Shown: positions 1 through 12,245 of the stretch, one piece after another
Position numbering within the stretch: the first letter of the stretch is position 1
Layout: each line of letters begins with the position of its first letter
From: Spirogloea muscicola
Taxonomy: Eukaryota; Streptophyta; Zygnematophyceae; Spirogloeales; Spirogloeaceae
NCBI GenBank assembly: GCA_009602725.1
Contig: WELB01000168.1
Location: 156,530-220,529, forward strand
Length of the DNA stretch: 64,000 nt
Direction of reading: 5' to 3'
The notes under the pieces: generated by a model
The model's input: only the letters and a program-made list of their open reading frames with translations
The model's database searches: none
Told to the model about the DNA's origin: nothing
Translations under genes and position numbers: made by a program

Positions 1-12
1 GCGGCGGCGGCC

Positions 13-2250
13 ATGGCGGGCCTGCCGCCGCAGCGCGCGGCGAACCTGCTGGCGGGAGTGGCGCGCGCCGCCGTGGCGCTCGGCCTCGGCGGCTCGCTGC
101 TCAACGCCTCCCTCTACACCGGTAAGCTCAGGGTTTAAGGCTTTGGGGGTCAGGGTTCAAACCCTTAGCCCCTCACCGCTCTGCCCTCCGAGTCCTCCAG
201 CGCTAAGTCGGCGCTGGAGGAGCTGAAAGCGGCGGCCGGCGCAGTATACACTACCGGTTCACCTGTGTCGGTTTGGGGTACGGTGTATGTTCATATATCT
301 GGAAGTGAGAATGCTAAGAGACAGAAGTCAGTCATAAAAGCTCTGTGTAAGTGGTCAAATTATCTGTGCGGCGGCCGCAGTGGACGGCGGGCACGAGGCG
401 GTGATCTTCGATCGGCTGCGCGGCGTGCTGGACCAGACGACGGGCGAGGGGACGCACTTCATCGTCCCCGTGCTGCAGAAGCCCTTCATCTTCGACGTCC
501 GCACGCGCCCGCGCTCCATCACCTCCGTCACCGGCACCAAGGGTGCGCCTAAAACCCACATCCCCGGCAGCCCGCCGGCCCGCCTGCTGAGACCTCAGGA
601 CTTCGCAGCTGGGGTGCAGAGTTCGACTCCCGCAAAGCCTTCCTCTGTCTGCCTGTCTTTCTCTGTGAGCTTCTGGAGAGGCTTCTGGTACGGCTCTAGG
701 TGGGCTCTGCACCGGGTGTGGCCTTGGCGGCCACTGACGAGCCGGTGCCATGTGCTGCGGCGTCGACGTCCGGCGGCAGACCTGCAGATGGTGAACCTGA
801 CTCTGCGCGTGCTGTCCAAGCCCAACAAGGAGGCGCTGCCCACCATCTTCCGCAACCTCGGGCTCGACTACGACGAGCGTGTGCTGCCGTCCATCGGTAA
901 CGAGGTCCTCAAGTCCGTCGTGGTGAGGCTCCTTTCCCCTGCTTGCCGCTGCTCCCGTGTCCCCCGCTTAGGCCGGCCCGCAAGCCCTCGTGCACTGCGG
1001 CGCTACTGCCTGATGGGCGCTGCGAGATGATAAGCTCCTGAACACCCGCACGGTGCCTTGACCCCGCCGCCACAGGCCCAGTTCAACGCCGACCAGCTCC
1101 TCACCGAGCGGCCATTTGTGAGGCCTCCCTCTGCCATCTGGAGTGGCTGTTGATGTGGGATGCTCTTTAGGAGCAGTGTGCTTGTTGAGCTGGCAGGGAA
1201 GGACGCGGGCCATGCACTTCAGACACTAGTGTTGGAGCCTTGGCTCTAGGTTTTGGCTTCTCACTTTCGGGAATAAGGATTTGGATGTCTTGGCGTTGGG
1301 CGACGGTCAAAGGCGTTGACAATTGGAGCAGGGTGGCCTGCCATTGTCTTGGGCAGCTCGGAGCTCTGACTACTTGTCTTTTGGCCTCGTATCCATGCTT
1401 TGAGATGTAGGTGTCGAAGCTGGTCAGGGAGGGCCTCATGAAACGTGCGGAGGACTTCAACATCCGGCTCGTTGACGTGGCCATTGTGAGTAGATGTGAT
1501 CAATTGTAGTTAGTCTAGTGGACTGTCACGAATGGACTGTCACTGTACACTGGTGTATAGGGGATGCCTTTTCTTACTTGGGATTGACTGCAGCAGGGCT
1601 GCATGCCACACTGATCGACGCAGACCCATTTGTCTTATGGAGCGGAGTTCTCCAAGGCAGTTGAGGCGAAGCAAGTTGGTAAGTCCTCTTCGACCTGTGC
1701 AAGCTGCCCGCCTGTCTCAGCATAGCGTTGACTCAGTAGCCGAAGCTGGCAGACCAATGTAGTGGCCAACTTCTGGTGGTAGAGACCCGAATGGCAATGA
1801 GGTCGAAGGGCTGCTCGCCTGACCATTATTTGTTGGGCGGCTGCAACAACAGCCCAGCAGGAGGCGGAACGGTCGCGCTTTGTCGTGATGAAGGCGGAGC
1901 AGGAGCGGCGGGCAGCTGTCATCCGTGCAGAGGGCGAGAGCGAGGCCGCCAAGCTGGTAATGGCAGCTGCGCTACCTCTTCTTCTGCTGCTTAACTGGCA
2001 GCTTCATTCTTGCTGGACATGCACCGAGCACCATGATGACTGGTCTGATTCGTAACATTGTGGGTGGCCTCCTTTGCGTGCGCAGATCTCAGAGGCCACT
2101 GCATCAGTTGGAAATGCACTCATTGAGCTGCGGCGCATTGAGGCTGCGCGGGAGATTGCTGGCACGCTGTCCAAGAGCCGCAACGTCGTCTACCTGCCGT
2201 CAGGCAACAACATGCTCCTTGGACTCAACCCCAACCTTGGAGCCAGTTAA
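13..2250 (+). CDS. PHB1: Prohibitin, type I (PHB1/plant PHB3-4 class)
   Basis: Inner mitochondrial membrane scaffold protein that forms ring complexes with type II prohibitins. Eight exons join in frame: 13-121, 381-542, 780-922, 1076-1117, 1411-1485, 1624-1678, 1853-1956 and 2086-2250, giving 284 residues, close to the usual 270-280. The N-terminus has a hydrophobic anchor (about residues 8-34). The SPFH domain follows, with [27 protein letters not shown], and [18 protein letters not shown] then [12 protein letters not shown]. The C-terminal coiled coil contains [27 protein letters not shown] in near-canonical form, and [17 protein letters not shown]. All junctions are GT-AG and every phase matches. 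The ATG at 13 gives an N-terminus like that of plant PHB3. The first 12 bases are GCG repeats, so the promoter is outside the window. Function is assigned by family; the exon chain is read from the sequence. Confidence 0.96.
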
Positions 2251-2366
2251 ACTGGCACCGGGAACACTCAGACTTGTGAAAGCGCCAGTAAGCTCCATGC
2301 TCTGGCGTCAACTGCACTTTGAAAGCACTCAAATCTTGCAACATGGCTGACATAGCATGGGTTGGC

Positions 2367-2579
2367 TTTGGAATGAGAAAGTGCTCGCCCATTGAGAATA
2401 GGGGCTGGAACAACCAGCCCGAAAAAGAATGAACAGAGTACGAGAAGGGGGCCAGGGGAAGCGCTAAGTAACAGAAACAAAGCTGCTACGAGACACTCAG
2501 TAACCCCTGCTAAGCAGCCGCAGATCAGAGATGCTGGGCTCCTGGAAGTGGGTCCCCTGGCCAGAGCCAGAGTTTGGAA
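2367..2579 (-). mobile_element. 5'-truncated LINE 3' end with tail A and putative 7-bp TSD
   Basis: On the minus strand this holds the end of the element's protein (SDLRLLSRGY then stop), about 60 bp of 3' UTR, and the hairpin tail that ends in AATGGGCGAGCACTTTCT. TTTGGAA flanks it at 2367-2373 and 2573-2579 and looks like a target-site duplication. It differs from the copy at 42354-42538 by about one base over 180 bp, so both are recent. No internal promoter of SINE type was seen. Confidence 0.75.
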
Positions 2580-2589
2580 AGGGTGAAAT

Positions 2590-3398
2590 CCATAGTCTGG
2601 CCGCTAGCTGGCACGTTCTGAGTGTTGTCCAGGCCACCCACTCGATGTAACAAATTACAGATGAAAGAGGGCACTGCCCACAGAGATCAGAGAGACCGCA
2701 TGACTGCCGCTGGGTAGTGCGGGGCACGCACAGACAGGGCCTGCACTTTGCAGGCTCTGTGTTACTTTGAAGTTGGCACAAGCTTCCAAGGCAAAGAGCT
2801 AATTGGACTAAGTTCGAATGACTTATGTTGTCTAATATTGTGTGTATGCGGAGACGCTTTTGGCTGCCAGCATCACTTAGGAAGGCTTGTGAGGTTTTTC
2901 CAGACCGAAAAGACTCCTGCAGAGCGAGGAGGAGCACTTGTCCAGCGGCACATTAACGAACAGCATCGTTGAGGAGCAATAGTTACAATCCAGCATTGGT
3001 GGGTCAGCACTAGCTGCACATATGACATAAATAGTCCGCGGAGACAGATCAGGCCAGCACTACAAGGCTGTGGACAAGGGGAGAGGAAGTAAGGTCGTGC
3101 TCAGATCAGAGTATTGGGGAGTTATTTGCTTCTCAAGGGCTTTGGACAGAGAGCAGCAAAGGAGATGGCAAAAGCCCGACGCTGATCTGCACAGCTGAGC
3201 GTGTCCTTAAGAACTCCGACCTATGGGGCTCCTCCATACGGCATTTTGCGTGCCGCTTGTAATAGTGAGGGCGTGGGAGCGTGGCATCTCTCACAAATCT
3301 GCATCCCAATTGCACCATGATGTGAGACATATCCAAGAGGCCAGAGCTCAGCACAGCTGAAATGCAATGTGAGCCACAAGAAACACAAGAGCAACACA
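2590..3398. other. Intergenic region without a recognised gene
   Basis: This spacer lies between the retroelement fragment and the end of the VAL-like gene. I see no conserved protein in any frame and no hairpin tail module. It probably carries the 3' UTR of the minus-strand VAL gene near 3399. The short open frames here lack codon or family support. Confidence 0.4.
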
Positions 3399-6300
3399 CT
3401 ATGCAAGTACCTTTGCTGCCAAGGTGATTGGGTGTCGGCACGTCAAGCAGGTCTGCTTGCTCCTGCCATGGCCCACCACCTTCTGCACTGGGGGCGCCCT
3501 CGGATATACATCCTGGCGCAACTGCTCCTTGAGTTGTTGTTGTTCCTTTGCTTGCTCCTCAGCTCTCCCTGCCTCCTCCTCGTCACTATCGCGGCCTGGT
3601 GACCGGTTCAGCTCAATGTCCATCCTCCTTCCGGGTGCCCTCCCTTTCTCCACGCGCCGCGCTCTGTCCAGCTCCGGCCGAAGACCGTGTGTGGCGCCTG
3701 CACTAGCTGCTTGGACGGCTGGCTGGTCATCCGACCAAGAAGCTGGTGGAGCAGGTGGCAGGGACGGAGGGATGGCAGCTTCACGGGGCTGGGTGCCGCT
3801 TGGTGGAGCGGCTTGATTGCTGGCCGAGGCGTGGGACTGAGGGGGGAGGACCGCCAGGCTTGAGAGGCCCATGCGATAGAGGTAGCGATGTAGCGGCGCG
3901 CTAGCATCGAGCACTCTCTGGAGGAGGCCGCCGCCGGCCGGCGCGCCGACGATGGCCCCTGGGCCCGTCCCTCCGCCGCCAACCCTGGTGCTGGCCACCC
4001 TGGCGCCGCCAACCGCTGTGGCAGGCACCACACGGTTGTGCGACCTGTGAGAGTCGCCCGGCAGGGGAGAGCGCGATGCCGCAAGGGCCGGCCCCGGCAC
4101 CATGACTCCAGAGGAGCGGGCCGACACAGCGGCTCGGCGGTCGCGCCGCCGCCGCTTGCGAGCTTCCGCGTCCATCTCAACATCCTGCCCTGTCAATAGG
4201 GCCTTCCGCTTCACGAGCTTGACAGGCTCTGGTACGCTGGGCTCGGGTCGCCGTAGACGGCGGCTATTAAGCGTCCTGAAGCGCCGTCGGACCATTGCGC
4301 ACACCTGGCACTGGCAATTTGGAGCATGCCGTGGGCCCCGACCAGAGGGCGCCTGAAGGCAGACAATGCAGGTGCAGCCGTTGCGGTGCCTCGGATGCCG
4401 CGTCGTCAGCACCGGCTGCGCAATACCACCTGTTCCATCCTCCTTGGACATATTTGCCCAGGAGGGCTGCTGGTCCAGTGAGAAGGCGTCTGCTTGCCTC
4501 AGTGGGACCAATTTTGCTGCAGCCGTGTGGCTGCCATCTTGGGTGCTCTGAGCACAGGCTGTGCAAGGGCAATCATGCTCATGGCCATCCACTCGCACCG
4601 TCTCCATCATATCATCCTCGGTGCCGCCTTCGGTGTTCGGCTTGATTGAAGTGCTCACAGCAATGGCCCTACTCCTCCCATCCGGAGGGCTTGCTTTGGC
4701 TGGAGGCTCCATGCTATTAGCGTTGGCTGGACTGCTCGGATTGCCGCTTGGAGGACTCAGGTGAGATGGGCTTGGCGTTGCTCTTGAAACATCATCTGTG
4801 CTGTGTGCCTCAGGACTATGCTCTTCCTGGCCTCGTCTTCCCTCCTCTTCCTCCTCTGGCTCCATAGCCAGGCTGGCAAGAGCTGCGAGGCGCGACGTAT
4901 CTTCCACATTCTCGCCCTTCTCTTCCTCTTGAAGGCTCCGGAAATGTGTGCCCTCCGCATCCTCCGTCTGCTCGGAATCTGTTGCAACATGCAGACAAGG
5001 GGGCAGCATGCAAGAAAGAGGTGGGCGCCTCGCAAAACAAATAAGCTTGTCTGACACAGAGGAAGTGATGTGGAACTGGCAGAAACCAGCATCAAAGATG
5101 CAAGTGTTAACACAGGTATCTAGCATAAGCTGTCAACTATCAGATCAACACGTCTCTGAGGAAGGACAATATGACACTTGAGAAGCGTTCTTCTGAATTT
5201 GAGGAAGGTGACACAATCTCGAGACAGCAACACATACCATCGCTGACAGTAAGGCCCAGAAGGCGATCAATTTCTGCGTCACTCATCTCTTGGGCCACCC
5301 TGCATGATGCCCTGCGAATGTGGATGTGAAGGCCAGTGGTTAGCCGGTCATCTCTATCTTCTTGAATAGGCTGTCCGACTCTTTCCACTGATAACTGAAC
5401 GGTAGGATCAGCATGGCCGCAAGCTGATTGATAACAAGGGCACCTGCTCGGATCCCAAGTGTTTGCAGCACAGGTCCAGTGCTTTGGAACCTTTGCGGCC
5501 CGAGGCACACGGCGCCAGCTGCCACAGTCGTCACATTGTGCCCATTGATCCTGACCCCTGATGCAACCAATTGGTCAGTTAGTGCCACCTATTGGTTGTA
5601 GCAAGACTGAACAAGGCTCCAGACACATACAACATGACCATCAAACAGGTATACGAGGAATCACAGGATCATTCTTACATGAAGGAACTATGTCAATCTT
5701 GGACAAGCTAGTTTACATAGCTGCCAGGCCAGTTTCCAGTCCTTAAGCATGAAACACGGCATTAGGAGATGAAAAACTTATATAGCCACACGCAAGGCTC
5801 TCTCTCTTCAGATAGGAGCAGATCTTGGCTCTGTCATGGTCACAGAAGAAGCACTCACTTGTTCTGACTGACATGACAATGATCTGTCGGAATGAGCTCC
5901 GGAGGTTCCTGCAGGGCGTATGTGCAAGTACAGCAGCTCTATCACTCTGTGCACTCTAAAGCTTGGTCGTCCAATTGGACATGAAGGTACCACTAATATT
6001 TCTGTGAGCTGCAATAACACCTGCTAGTACCTCTGGCATAACACCAAACTTTGTACATGACCTGCAATGGACATGATTGTGCACGGATTGCCGAAGTATG
6101 CGCATTGGCAGGCCTCATGATATGAGCCCACGCTAAACAACAGTTCTATGTGGGCAGTAGTACGACCAAGTTGCACAAGAGGTCAATGCGTGTCCAACAT
6201 ACCTCGAACTCTTCAATCTCATAACCATCAATTGACACCATTGTTGGTACACAATAAGAAGGGGCAGCCAAGTGACTCTGCAACTGTAAACAAAATGGTC

Positions 6301-9300
6301 AAGACTGAATTAACTTGGACTGATGGCATTTCTAAAGGCAAGTACTTCCAGAAAGCAAGCACGGTCGCAGGCTGCAGACCTCACCTGCGACCAACTCTGA
6401 GGCTCTTCCCGTGGGAGCTGAGGGAGCTGTTGAGGGCGAGCACTTGGTGTTGTCAACTGCAGCTCTTGCAGAGGCCGCACCTTCTTGTGAGGAATAATAC
6501 TGTTTCTCTGTTGCTTTTGCGAACCTCCACTGACCTTCCGCTTCTGCGGCGGCACTTTTGGGCCATTCTTTGTGTTGGTTGCAGGCGCAAGCAAATCCTG
6601 TTGCATCGTTTCGAAAGATCGAAGCTGCCAATCAGCTACTTTGTGCTGAGCACACCAAGAAGCTGTGCCCATCAGCTTTGTCAAAACATCTCTATTGCAA
6701 CCAGCAGAAGGTCATCAACATGAAATGAGCTTCCTGGATACTGCTAAGCACTGTGCACAAGGCTCGTCTGATGGCACTTGCACACAGCACATGAAATGCA
6801 AGTGTTCTTTGGCCCCGCTCAACGAGCTTGCACATTGATCCACAAACTCACACACTACTCACTCCAGGTTTTCCAACTTAAGGTTGTGCCTTCTATCAAC
6901 ATCTAAACATAGCTCAAGCAGAAGCTGGGATTTTGGACCTGTGGAGAGCCGTCCGCAAGCCTTTTGAAGCCCAAGACCATCTGACCTCCTGGCTCCAGTC
7001 TGCTGAAAGTCACTGTGCAGCAAAATGTAAACGGCAAGTGGTGCGGTCAAACATCAATGTGAAGATGGCTCAATCGGCTCACAGACACGGAAGCGTCAGA
7101 TACTTATTTGTGTCCAGCACACGTGACCGACTTGCAAGTCACAAGAACATGCATATGCTAGCAGTGTTGTAGTACCTTTGTCTCGCGCTTGAGGTTTCTG
7201 GCACTGAATGAATGGTGTAACTCCTTCCAAAACATACATGCGACTGTGATTATTGGGCCAGTAGCGGAAGTGGAAAGACCACTCTCTCCCAGTGACATCA
7301 TGCATAGGATACGTGACTCCCTCCGGTGAGTTGATATCTGGAAAAACCATCTGGAGAGCAAGACGATTGTTGCTTGCAACAGAAAGATGGATCAACCAAC
7401 AAAGGCCTCAGCCTTTGTCGTTGATTGAGAGATGAAGGAGCAAGAATGAATTGCTACTCGACTTGGATGCAAAGTAAGCTTGATACAGAGCATCACTGCA
7501 ATGTTTCTCCATTACATGACAGCAATTTTGCAGCAGTATGCACTCCAGCGCTGCTCTACAGCATCTCAGGCTTAAAAACAGCAGAGAAGGCAAAAGGCAA
7601 CGAGGTCACAGACCTCAGCAGCTGCTTTTGGCAGAACAAGTCTGCCAACTCGACCTGCATCACTGGCGCTCAGTACCTTCTCAAAAAGAAAGACCAATAC
7701 TGCTGGCTTGCCGCCCCACAAGATGCTTGTTGTACCACTTTTACCAAAGTCAAGAATTTCACCACATGTTTATCCAAGAGCAGATGCAAAAATACCCTTC
7801 CTACATAAGAAATGGAGTAGCCGCACAAGGTTACAAGCTCATGTCTTGACTTAGAACAAAGCATGCACCAAGAACAGATGTACGAATGTGGCTCAGCATG
7901 AGGATACGAGCCATCCGCTGGTCTCGAGCCATTGACACCACTAACAAGCTTCCCATTGCTGAAGCAGTGGGGATGAGGAGTTGACTTGTGCTTGGCTGTA
8001 GACTTTTCCACACTCACAACCTCCACTGAAATTGGCGGGATGGCAGCAAGTGTGACTTGATGAGCTGTAGCCTGTTGAAAGGCAAGCAGATCGGCAGCTA
8101 CACTTGGTGAGACGCCGTCAGCCTCCTCGGCATCAGTCATAGGCATATCAGCAGCAGTGAACAGAACGTTCCCACTGGGCTTGGGTGTAGACGTGACAGG
8201 TGCTGGACTCTCCTTCTGCATGCTCAGTGCTTTGAGGGCCTCAGCATCGCATACGGCCTGGGTAATAACATTATTTGGCGGGGGGCTACCCCCATCTGCC
8301 TCCGTAACCTGCTTCTCAAGATTCTTCTGCAGGACAAGGCACGCCCACAACTCCAGATCATTAGAGGTGGCCTGAGTGGTTACAAAAAGGTTTCAACCCA
8401 ACAACAATTGATGAATAAGTGCGCCGTCAATTGCTCCTTCAGACGGAGAGACTTGACATGCTTACGTTTATAGCTGCTAAGCAAGAGTGTCACAAGCTAT
8501 TCATAGTGGATGAGCAAGCCTATCATGAGAAGGTGAGTTAGCCTTGATGTTCTGGTTCTGCGCAGTCTAGTAAAGGCACTACGTTCACGAAGCATTTGCT
8601 GCAGACAACTTACTGATTCATCTGGTGGAGATGTAGCATCAGGTTTGGGTGGCCTTCGCCTTGTTTTGACAGGAGGAATAGTCAGATAATTAAATGTACC
8701 AGGTTGAGCATCTCCTGGCATAAGTTCCTGAAGGACATGTGCAGGCCCTGGTGAGCAGCATCAACATGACTGTTGTTGGCCGCTGCACAAGCCAACTGCC
8801 AGCTACCAGGAAATGAGGGCACAGACCCTCAACAACACTTGCCTGGACGTCGCCTCTGCCTGTTGTGCAAGAAGCGCATTCCACACCACCCGCATCGAGC
8901 AGGTAGAAGGTCCTGACTGCAGCTACGCAGCCGCAGTGCACTCTCTGCAGACAAAAGGCTGTCAGGCAGGAACCTACAGCATAGTTGGACCCTTGACCGA
9001 ATTGATTATAAAGAGAGACGGACATCTCATTCGTGTGTTACAAATGCTTGCACTTGCCATAGGCAGAAAATTATCCTTGCAAACATGTACATAGGCATCA
9101 GGTGATGCATATATCCACAGTGAACAGAAGGCTCCAACCCTTCCTTTAATACCTTGCTGCAAGATGAGCAGAACCGCCAACCCATATCATCTTGATGGAA
9201 TGTCTCGCAGAAGCGCAATCTGTTGTAAGCCAAGCTGGCAGAGGAGACACCAGAACAAATACGACACCCACTCAGTTTGAAATGCCAAGGGAAAAGCTTG

Positions 9301-10116
9301 TCAATAAAGGAAGCTTGACAATCCAAGCCCTTGGCCTCACTCTTGATATCGTTGAGATTGTTAGATTTGCTGCACTGGAGCAAGATCAGGCATGGGGGCT
9401 TGTCGCCAATAACTGCTGCAACGATAATGATTAGGCTGCAGAAGTCGTTGACAGATCTCTAAGCACAGCGCTGCTAGATAGTTCAGTGTGCATTCGTCAA
9501 TAGCAGAGCCACACAGTGACTCTGAGCTCAACATGACACCTGCTAAATATGGTGGTAAGCCGCTAATAACAAGGTCGCTAGCCAAGGGGACAGCGGCTGG
9601 TGTGGTCAGCATTATCCGAGACTGCGGGAGACGAGAATTGTGGAATCTCCTGATTGGTGACAGTGCACACGTTACCAAGTTCATTCCTGGTGTAGTGCTC
9701 GTTTGCATTTGCTTCCAAGACCAAGTCCATGCAGAATACTCAGTGGCAGCAACTGCTGCATTGTGCCAGGCACTCAAAGCTCCGCCACTATCTGCAGGCC
9801 GAATATTTGGACCGAACTCCGACCAGAAGTGGCTCAGTGAGCACGAGTCGAAGTGCGACTGCAGAGGAGCTCAGAGTTCTTCGGCCAACTGCGTGATCAG
9901 CGACTATGCATGCCGGGACACGTACCCGCAGGCGTTGCAGAGGTCCGCCAGCTGGCCGCCGCGCTTGGGCCAGCCCTTGCGCCAGGCGGCGGACTCCGTG
10001 GCCCTGCATTTGCCGTTAGCACAGGTCCGGTTTGCGGGGCTCGGAGGCGTCAGGGCCGCCGCCCGGTCCTTTGCTGGCCCCGGCACCGCCACGGCGACTG
10101 CCGGGACGCCCGTCAT
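3399..10116 (-). CDS. VAL: VAL/HSI2-type transcriptional repressor: PHD-like, B3, CW and C-terminal Cys motif
   Basis: In plants, VAL proteins bind RY elements through B3, read histone marks through PHD-L and CW, and recruit Polycomb to silence genes. Exons I can place: 10116-9926 ([20 protein letters not shown]), 9234-9153 ([18 protein letters not shown]), 8944 to about 8842 ([17 protein letters not shown]); together these form the PHD-L finger. Linker exons lie between about 8720 and 7900. B3 spans 7699-7614 ([20 protein letters not shown]), 7350-7176 ([20 protein letters not shown]) and 7012-6939 ([16 protein letters not shown]). A linker exon sits near 6600-6350. CW spans 5557-5444 ([26 protein letters not shown]) and 5311-5238 ([11 protein letters not shown]). 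The last exon starts at 4978 and contains [13 protein letters not shown] and [16 protein letters not shown], the paired Cys motif of VAL1/2. Several linker junctions are not resolved. The frame stays open into the gap upstream, so the true start may lie beyond 10116. The stop at 3399 is preceded by a donor-like AAG/GTACTT, so the C-terminus is provisional. Confidence 0.9.
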
Positions 10117-10168
10117 GGTGCCGCGCCGGCCGCCTCGCCAAGCAGCCGGCGCCGCCGGCGCCGCCGCG

Positions 10169-10524
10169 NNNNNNNNNNNNNNNNNNNNNNNNNNNNNNNN
10201 NNNNNNNNNNNNNNNNNNNNNNNNNNNNNNNNNNNNNNNNNNNNNNNNNNNNNNNNNNNNNNNNNNNNNNNNNNNNNNNNNNNNNNNNNNNNNNNNNNNN
10301 NNNNNNNNNNNNNNNNNNNNNNNNNNNNNNNNNNNNNNNNNNNNNNNNNNNNNNNNNNNNNNNNNNNNNNNNNNNNNNNNNNNNNNNNNNNNNNNNNNNN
10401 NNNNNNNNNNNNNNNNNNNNNNNNNNNNNNNNNNNNNNNNNNNNNNNNNNNNNNNNNNNNNNNNNNNNNNNNNNNNNNNNNNNNNNNNNNNNNNNNNNNN
10501 NNNNNNNNNNNNNNNNNNNNNNNN
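10169..10524. other. Assembly gap (356 N) upstream of the VAL-like gene
   Basis: A run of N directly follows the GC-rich first exon of the minus-strand VAL-like gene. It probably hides the 5' UTR, the promoter and perhaps extra N-terminal codons. Translations through the gap are meaningless. Confidence 0.99.
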
Positions 10525-10950
10525 GAGAGAAGAGCTCGCCCATAGAAGAGAGGGGCTGGCAGAAGCCAGCCAAAAAAGAATGGACAATATCCAAAGAGCT
10601 CCAACACTAGCTAGGCATCTAGACAACTAGACATGACGGAACCACACGAAGTTCAATACCCGCGGGTGAGCAACATCAGGTCAGAGTAGCTCGAGGCTGG
10701 AAAAGATGCAGCCGGGCGAGACCCGGAAGCAGCAACAAGAGCACGGCCCGCGCGCGAGTGGACGGCATGAGCGAGTGAGCGTTGAAGGGACACGGAGAGC
10801 CGCATCCGGAAAACCTGGGCCAGGGAGCCGGCCGCGTTGAAGCCGGGCAGCCCCCCTGGCGGACCCGGCCGCCGCTCCATGGCCTGCCGGGCAAGCCGCT
10901 GGAGGAGATCCAGCCAGCCGCTGCCGTAAGCCCCGTGGACGTCTATGGCA
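10525..10950 (-). mobile_element. 5'-truncated RLE-type LINE: C-terminal domain plus tail A
   Basis: The minus strand reads GFNAAGSLAQVFRMRLSVSL, HSRAGRALVAASGS and finally SYSDLMLLTRGY with the stop near 10653. A 3' UTR and hairpin tail follow (GGCTGGC...GCCAGCC and ATGGGCGAGC, about 10535-10590). The 5' end runs into another tail at about 10951. No catalytic domain remains. Confidence 0.8.
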
Positions 10951-11260
10951 AGGGCTGTGAACAGCCAGCCCGAAAGAATTTGACCAAATAAAGTTACTGA
11001 TGAGGTCCGACGGGGCCAAAAAGCGCTTTCCCAAAAGCTTTCCTGGTAGGGTCATCACTTAGTAACCTCAACTTGAGCCGCAAAGAAGAGCAAATAATTG
11101 TGTAACGCCAACAAGAAAGAGCTCTTATAATGCAGAGGCCGATGGCTGTGGTTGGCCTGCCCAGAAAAAGAATGCAGGCATTGGCTGTGAGAGGCCAGGA
11201 ATGAATAAGCGGTGCGCATGAAAGGGAGGCCAACCGTGCCAGTACACTGTTGTTGAAAGA
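10951..11260 (-). repeat. Cluster of LINE tails E, D and G
   Basis: At 10951-10995 the minus strand shows a GGCTGGC/TGTTCA/CAGCCC hairpin preceded by AATTCTTTC (tail E). At 11140-11205 there are two tail-D hairpins of the TGGCCTCTCACAGCCA type. At 11205-11250 a diverged tail G appears (TTGGCCTCCCTTTCATGC). None carries coding sequence. They look like stacked, extremely short retroposed ends. Confidence 0.6.
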
Positions 11261-11479
11261 ACAAAGCCAGAAGTGAGAGGGGCTAAGATAACAGAACTAA
11301 TTGCAATGGAAGGGGCGCTAGTACCCACTAGCGAGCACAGAGAGAGAAGGCGCGCGGTGCTCAGGAGATGAGAGGGAGGCCACAGTAAGCAAATAGGCCG
11401 TTCAGCGATAAACTAGTGCGGGGCTACACCAGGCGAAGCAGCTTGCCTGGCGTGCAGTAACTCAACGCCAAAGGCCAGA

Positions 11480-12245
11480 CAGGTCAGCAGGCCGGCTTCG
11501 ATGCCGCTGGGTCGCTTGCTCAGGTTTTCGCATGCGGCTGTTAGACTTGCTCAATTCCCAGGCTTTTTCAGTGAGTGTACTTGTGAGGAGGCCGGGCTGC
11601 TGCTTCTGGGTTCGGCTGAGGTTACTTCCGGCGCAAGGTACTCTGACTTGGGGCTGCTGACTAGGCGTAATTCAGCATCCCTCAGTGTAGCCGCTTGTGT
11701 AGCTGTGTTAAGAGCTTTCAGGCCCTTACAGACCCATGACCTAGCTTTTTTGGCTGGCCTTCACAGCCGACGCCCCCGTTTGTAAGACGTTTTCTCGAAG
11801 CCCTATGCTGATGGGGCTGAGGTAACCGTGCGAACGCCGGCTGAAGGAAGGAACGAGAGAAGCTTTCGAACGCGGCCTACCGCAACTCGCCAGCCGCTCT
11901 TCAGCTCGCTCCCCTGCCCGTCAGCCGCGGCGGCGTCGGCTGCCCACTTGCTCGCGCCTGCGAGGCGGCGTGCCTGGGCAGCTGGGCGCAGGTCGCCACT
12001 CACGTCCCCAGCGCTCTGCTGTCGCGCCCTGGAGAAGAGGCGGCAGCTGACGTGGAGACCTCCGCTGCCTTCCCATTCGCTGTAGTCTCTTGCCTATGCT
12101 TCTGTACTTTTGGCGCCTTCCGCTCGAGGCAAGGAGGCAAAAGTTGCTGATCATCCCGTCAGATGACGAATTTTTCCCCCTTGCCATCAGACGTCCAGGG
12201 GTCGCTTGGCGCTCGGCGCGCGGTTGCTCGAGCACCTGCACCGGC
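11480..12245 (+). mobile_element. Decayed LINE C-terminal fragment and unassigned sequence
   Basis: Between 11480 and 11680 the plus strand reads AGFDAAGSLAQVF and, after disruption, YSDLGLLTR, matching the C-terminal domain of the local LINE family. It is older than the 2.4 and 42 kb copies, since the reading frame is broken. From 11700 to 12245 I see no gene. Confidence 0.55.

Noticed and set aside
332-751. 139-codon minus-strand frame over prohibitin exons 2-3
   Set aside because: It lies opposite a perfectly matching prohibitin exon; GC-rich coding DNA keeps the antisense frame open.
2380-2572. A SINE
   Set aside because: No A/B-box or tRNA-like head was visible; the 5' part is the LINE coding end, so it is a truncated LINE.
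3608-4183. 191-codon minus-strand frame in the VAL last exon
   Set aside because: Shadow frame of the 575-codon frame that carries the VAL Cys motif.
9488-10630. Long frames crossing the 10169-10524 gap on both strands
   Set aside because: Most of their length is N. Only the minus-strand part at 10116-9926 has homology (VAL PHD-like).
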